7,618 nt of DNA from positions 1 through 7,618 of the forward strand of contig JAPUES010000141.1 in assembly GCA_027492445.1 (NCBI GenBank). The letters are read 5' to 3'. Positions 5,726 through 7,618 of the stretch are shown here, piece by piece (the first letter of the stretch is position 1; every line of letters begins with the position of its first letter). Source of the stretch: Sporomusaceae bacterium (GTDB taxonomy: Bacteria > Bacillota > Negativicutes > DSM-13327). The notes beneath the pieces were generated by a model. That model ran no database searches, had not been told where the DNA came from, and worked only from the letters and a program-made list of their open reading frames with translations. A program made the position numbers and the translations under genes.

Positions 5726-6496
5726 ATGTTATTTGATAGTCATATGCATACGGATTTTTCCAGTGACTCCAAAATGCTTATGGAAGAAGCTGTAGCAAAG
5801 GGAAAAGAATTAAATATCGGCATTACGATTACGGAACACATGGATATTAATTACCCAGGTCCAATGGCCTTTACCTTTGATGTGAACCAATATTTTGCAG
5901 ATTATAATAAATATCGGAGTGACAAGGTGCTACTCGGCATTGAGATTGGTATGCGATCAGATTGTCTTGCGGAGAATTGCCAGATTGTTGAAAATTATCC
6001 CTTTGATTATGTGATTGGATCGGTGCACGTAGTGGATGGGATTGATATTTATCTACCTGAATTTTATGAGGGGAAAAGCAAAGGGGAGATATACCAACAG
6101 TATTTTACCGCTATGCTAGAATGTGTAAGTTGTTATGAAGGGATTCATAGCTTAGGACATATTGATTATATTGCCAGATATGCTCGCTTTGCTGATCCAG
6201 AAGTGTATTATCATGAGTTTAGAGAACAAATTGATGAAATATTGACGGTGCTCGCTCGTAAAGGTAAGGCACTAGAAATCAACACCAGACGCCTCAGTAG
6301 TAGAGATGTGATAGAAAATTTGATGCCGCTATATGAGCGTTTTTATGAAGTCGGGGGGCGGTTAGTAACCATTGGATCAGATGCTCATCGTGCAGAAGAC
6401 ATTGGCAAAGGTCTGAGGGAAGGATTAGAGGTTGCAGAACGTACGAAGCTAGAAGTGGTGTATTTTAAGGATGGTAAGGCTCAATATATGAAATAG
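5726..6496 (+). CDS. PHP-domain phosphatase, histidinol-phosphatase (HisJ/HisK) family
   Basis: A 256-residue metal-dependent phosphoesterase of the PHP superfamily, closest by pattern to the HisJ/HisK histidinol-phosphate phosphatases that carry out the penultimate step of histidine synthesis. Metal ligands are visible in order: H6 and H8 in DSHMHTDFSSD, H38 in TEHMD, E73 in LLGIEIG, H101 in VIGSVH, H145 in LGHIDYIARY, and D219 and H221 in GSDAH. Length matches the family (about 250-270). The start ATG has GAGGCGG at 5711-5717, 8 bases upstream. It is monocistronic, closed by a hairpin, with no his gene nearby. Histidinol phosphate is thus the family-based guess, and another phosphate ester is possible. 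Confidence 0.85.
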   Translation: MLFDSHMHTDFSSDSKMLMEEAVAKGKELNIGITITEHMDINYPGPMAFTFDVNQYFADYNKYRSDKVLLGIEIGMRSDCLAENCQIVENYPFDYVIGSVHVVDGIDIYLPEFYEGKSKGEIYQQYFTAMLECVSCYEGIHSLGHIDYIARYARFADPEVYYHEFREQIDEILTVLARKGKALEINTRRLSSRDVIENLMPLYERFYEVGGRLVTIGSDAHRAEDIGKGLREGLEVAERTKLEVVYFKDGKAQYMK

Positions 6497-6536
6497 AAGA
6501 AATCACCCCTTTTCTATCTGGGGTGATTTCTTCTAT
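6493..6536. terminator. Hairpin at the 3' end of the PHP gene, possibly shared with the convergent metQ unit
   Basis: A perfect 17-bp inverted repeat (arms 6493-6509 and 6520-6536) with a 10-base loop includes the TAG stop of the PHP gene. Neither side has a proper T-run, so it may act through the stem alone. It lies between two convergent genes, about 145 bases past the metQ stop, and is the only strong hairpin in the gap. Confidence 0.65.
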
Positions 6537-6680
6537 GAAACAGCCCTCTCTACCTTTGTGAAAAAGTAAAGTGGACTGCTTCCGTACCAATAAACGATGG
6601 TATAATGATTATATCACAGTTAAGTACTTTAAGAAATGAATTGTGAAATTTACTTTGTAGTAAGATGCTTATCCTATTAA

Positions 6681-7493
6681 TTAGAATGCAGGTACAACAG
6701 CACCTTGATATTTCTCATTGATGAATTTTCTTACTTCTTCTGAAGTTAGGGCTTTAGTTAATTTTTGAATTTCAGGACGAGTTTCATCACCCTTGCGGAT
6801 GGTTAGGATATTTACATAAGGGGAATCGTTTTGTTCAATAAAGAGGGCATCTTTGGTCGGTACTAATTTTGCTTCTAGTGCATAGTTGGTGTTAATGACG
6901 GCAATAGAGACATCTTCGAGTACGCGAGGCAGTTGAGGAGCTTCGAGTTCGCTGATTTGAACGTTTTTAGCATTGGTGACAATGTCACTTACTGTTGCGT
7001 TTACACCAACACCATCTTTTAGTTTGATGATGCCTGCTTTATCAAGTAGTGCTAAGGCGCGACCACCGTTGGTAGGATCGTTAGGAATAGCTACTTTTGC
7101 ACCAGCAGGAAGCTCTGTTAGGTTTTTAATCTTTTTGGAATAGATGCCCATTGGCTCAATGTGTACGGCCGCAGTATAAGTTAACGCTAAGTTGCGTTCA
7201 GTAGAGAATTTATTAAGATAAGGGATATGTTGGAAAAAGTTAGCATCTAATTCTTTTTCTGCGACAGCAATGTTTGGTGTTACATAGTCCGTCATTTCGA
7301 TAATTTGTAGATCAATGCCTTCGGTTGCCAGCAGTGGTTTTACGACAGCTAGAATTTCAGCGTGAGGTAGAGCTGTAGCGCCTACTTTAACGATGGTTTT
7401 ACTTGCTCCTTGAGGGGCAGTGCTTTTGCTGCAACCGCTTACCAGCAATCCGAGTGAGAGTAGGGCGACAAAAACTAATAATAATTTTTTCAT
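6681..7493 (-). CDS. metQ: Methionine ABC transporter substrate-binding lipoprotein MetQ (NlpA family)
   Basis: A 270-residue lipoprotein that captures methionine and delivers it to the MetNI importer. The N terminus is a lipoprotein signal: MKK, a hydrophobic core, then the lipobox VSGC with the lipidated cysteine at residue 21. The mature part has the NlpA-family pattern: VKVGATALPHAEIL, ITPN-like YVTPNIAV, LDANFFQHIPYL, AIPNDPTNGGRAL and the late NILTIRKGDE. The start is ATG 7493-7491, 9 bases after GGAGG (7507-7503). The in-frame ATG at 7502-7500 abuts the GGAGG and is too close to be used. It follows metI by 20 bases, as expected for the end of a metNIQ operon. Any methionine-responsive leader would lie beyond the window. 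NlpA relatives for other amino acids exist, but the metI neighbour supports methionine. Confidence 0.94.
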   Translation of the reverse strand: MKKLLLVFVALLSLGLLVSGCSKSTAPQGASKTIVKVGATALPHAEILAVVKPLLATEGIDLQIIEMTDYVTPNIAVAEKELDANFFQHIPYLNKFSTERNLALTYTAAVHIEPMGIYSKKIKNLTELPAGAKVAIPNDPTNGGRALALLDKAGIIKLKDGVGVNATVSDIVTNAKNVQISELEAPQLPRVLEDVSIAVINTNYALEAKLVPTKDALFIEQNDSPYVNILTIRKGDETRPEIQKLTKALTSEEVRKFINEKYQGAVVPAF

Positions 7494-7513
7494 TGTTAAC
7501 ATCCTCCAAGATT

Positions 7514-7618
7514 TTATTTTTTATTTAGGCGGCGGGCTAAGTAATCGCCGGTTGATTGTACAATTTGCACTTGACCGATTAAGATAATGACGGTAATAAG
7601 CATGATGTCAGCGCGGAA
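7514..7618 (-). CDS. metI: Methionine ABC transporter permease MetI, C-terminal end only
   Basis: The minus-strand frame enters at the window edge and reads 34 codons before TAA (7516-7514). It reads FRADIMLITVIILIGQVQIV and then QSTGDYLARRLNKK, which fits the last transmembrane helix and the cytoplasmic tail of MetI-type permeases, where a GD-LARRL ending is typical. The remainder lies outside the window. Immediate linkage to metQ, 20 bases apart, supports the assignment. Confidence 0.88.
   Translation of the reverse strand, partial: FRADIMLITVIILIGQVQIVQSTGDYLARRLNKK

Noticed and set aside
6601..6613. Palindrome TATAATGATTATA as a promoter or operator
   Set aside because: It lies between convergent gene ends, no -35 box is well placed on either strand, and AT-rich palindromes of this size arise by chance.
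7494..7502. First ATG of metQ (three extra residues, MLT)
   Set aside because: It directly abuts the GGAGG sequence. The ATG at 7493 has the correct 9-base spacing and gives a standard MKK lipoprotein signal.

Overview
The window looks like chromosome from a low-to-mid GC Firmicute with an outer membrane, most likely a member of the Negativicutes (Sporomusa/Pelosinus-like). This placement is inferred. Shine-Dalgarno sites are strong and Bacillus-like (one matches AGGAGGTGAT exactly), promoters are AT-rich sigma-A type, and intrinsic terminators are common. At the same time there is an EmrA-like membrane-fusion protein, which fits a diderm cell. No rRNA, tRNA, CRISPR array or insertion sequence is visible.

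Layout from left to right: (1) a terminator of an upstream gene at 21-58; (2) a monocistronic fluoride channel gene, crcB (159-533); (3) a probable efflux locus, made of an M19 dipeptidase (758-1693), a TetR/AcrR regulator (1751-2377), an EmrA/HlyD membrane-fusion protein (2435-3502) and an EmrB/QacA-type 14-helix transporter (3514-5076), closed by a long perfect hairpin terminator; (4) a gene-free stretch of about 600 bases with two tandem hairpins and an imperfect duplication carrying four copies of a 17-18 base motif; (5) a PHP-family phosphatase of the histidinol-phosphatase type (5726-6496); (6) on the minus strand and convergent with it, the end of a methionine ABC importer operon, with metQ (6681-7493) complete and only the last codons of metI (7514-7618).

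Two observations stand out. A 14-base palindrome, TGACTATATAGTCA, lies 26 bases before the membrane-fusion gene, and a 13/14 copy lies 25 bases before the dipeptidase. Both overlap a possible -10 box, so the TetR protein encoded between them very probably controls both transcription units, tying the dipeptidase and itself to the efflux pump. Second, the transporter frame is broken by one in-frame TAG (4414-4416) in the loop between helices 9 and 10, with the rest of the protein intact in the same frame. That suggests a very recent nonsense mutation, a sequence error, readthrough or reinitiation.

No plainly new biological system is evident. The least explained parts are the structured leader at about 593-716 and the repeated motifs at 5290-5513.
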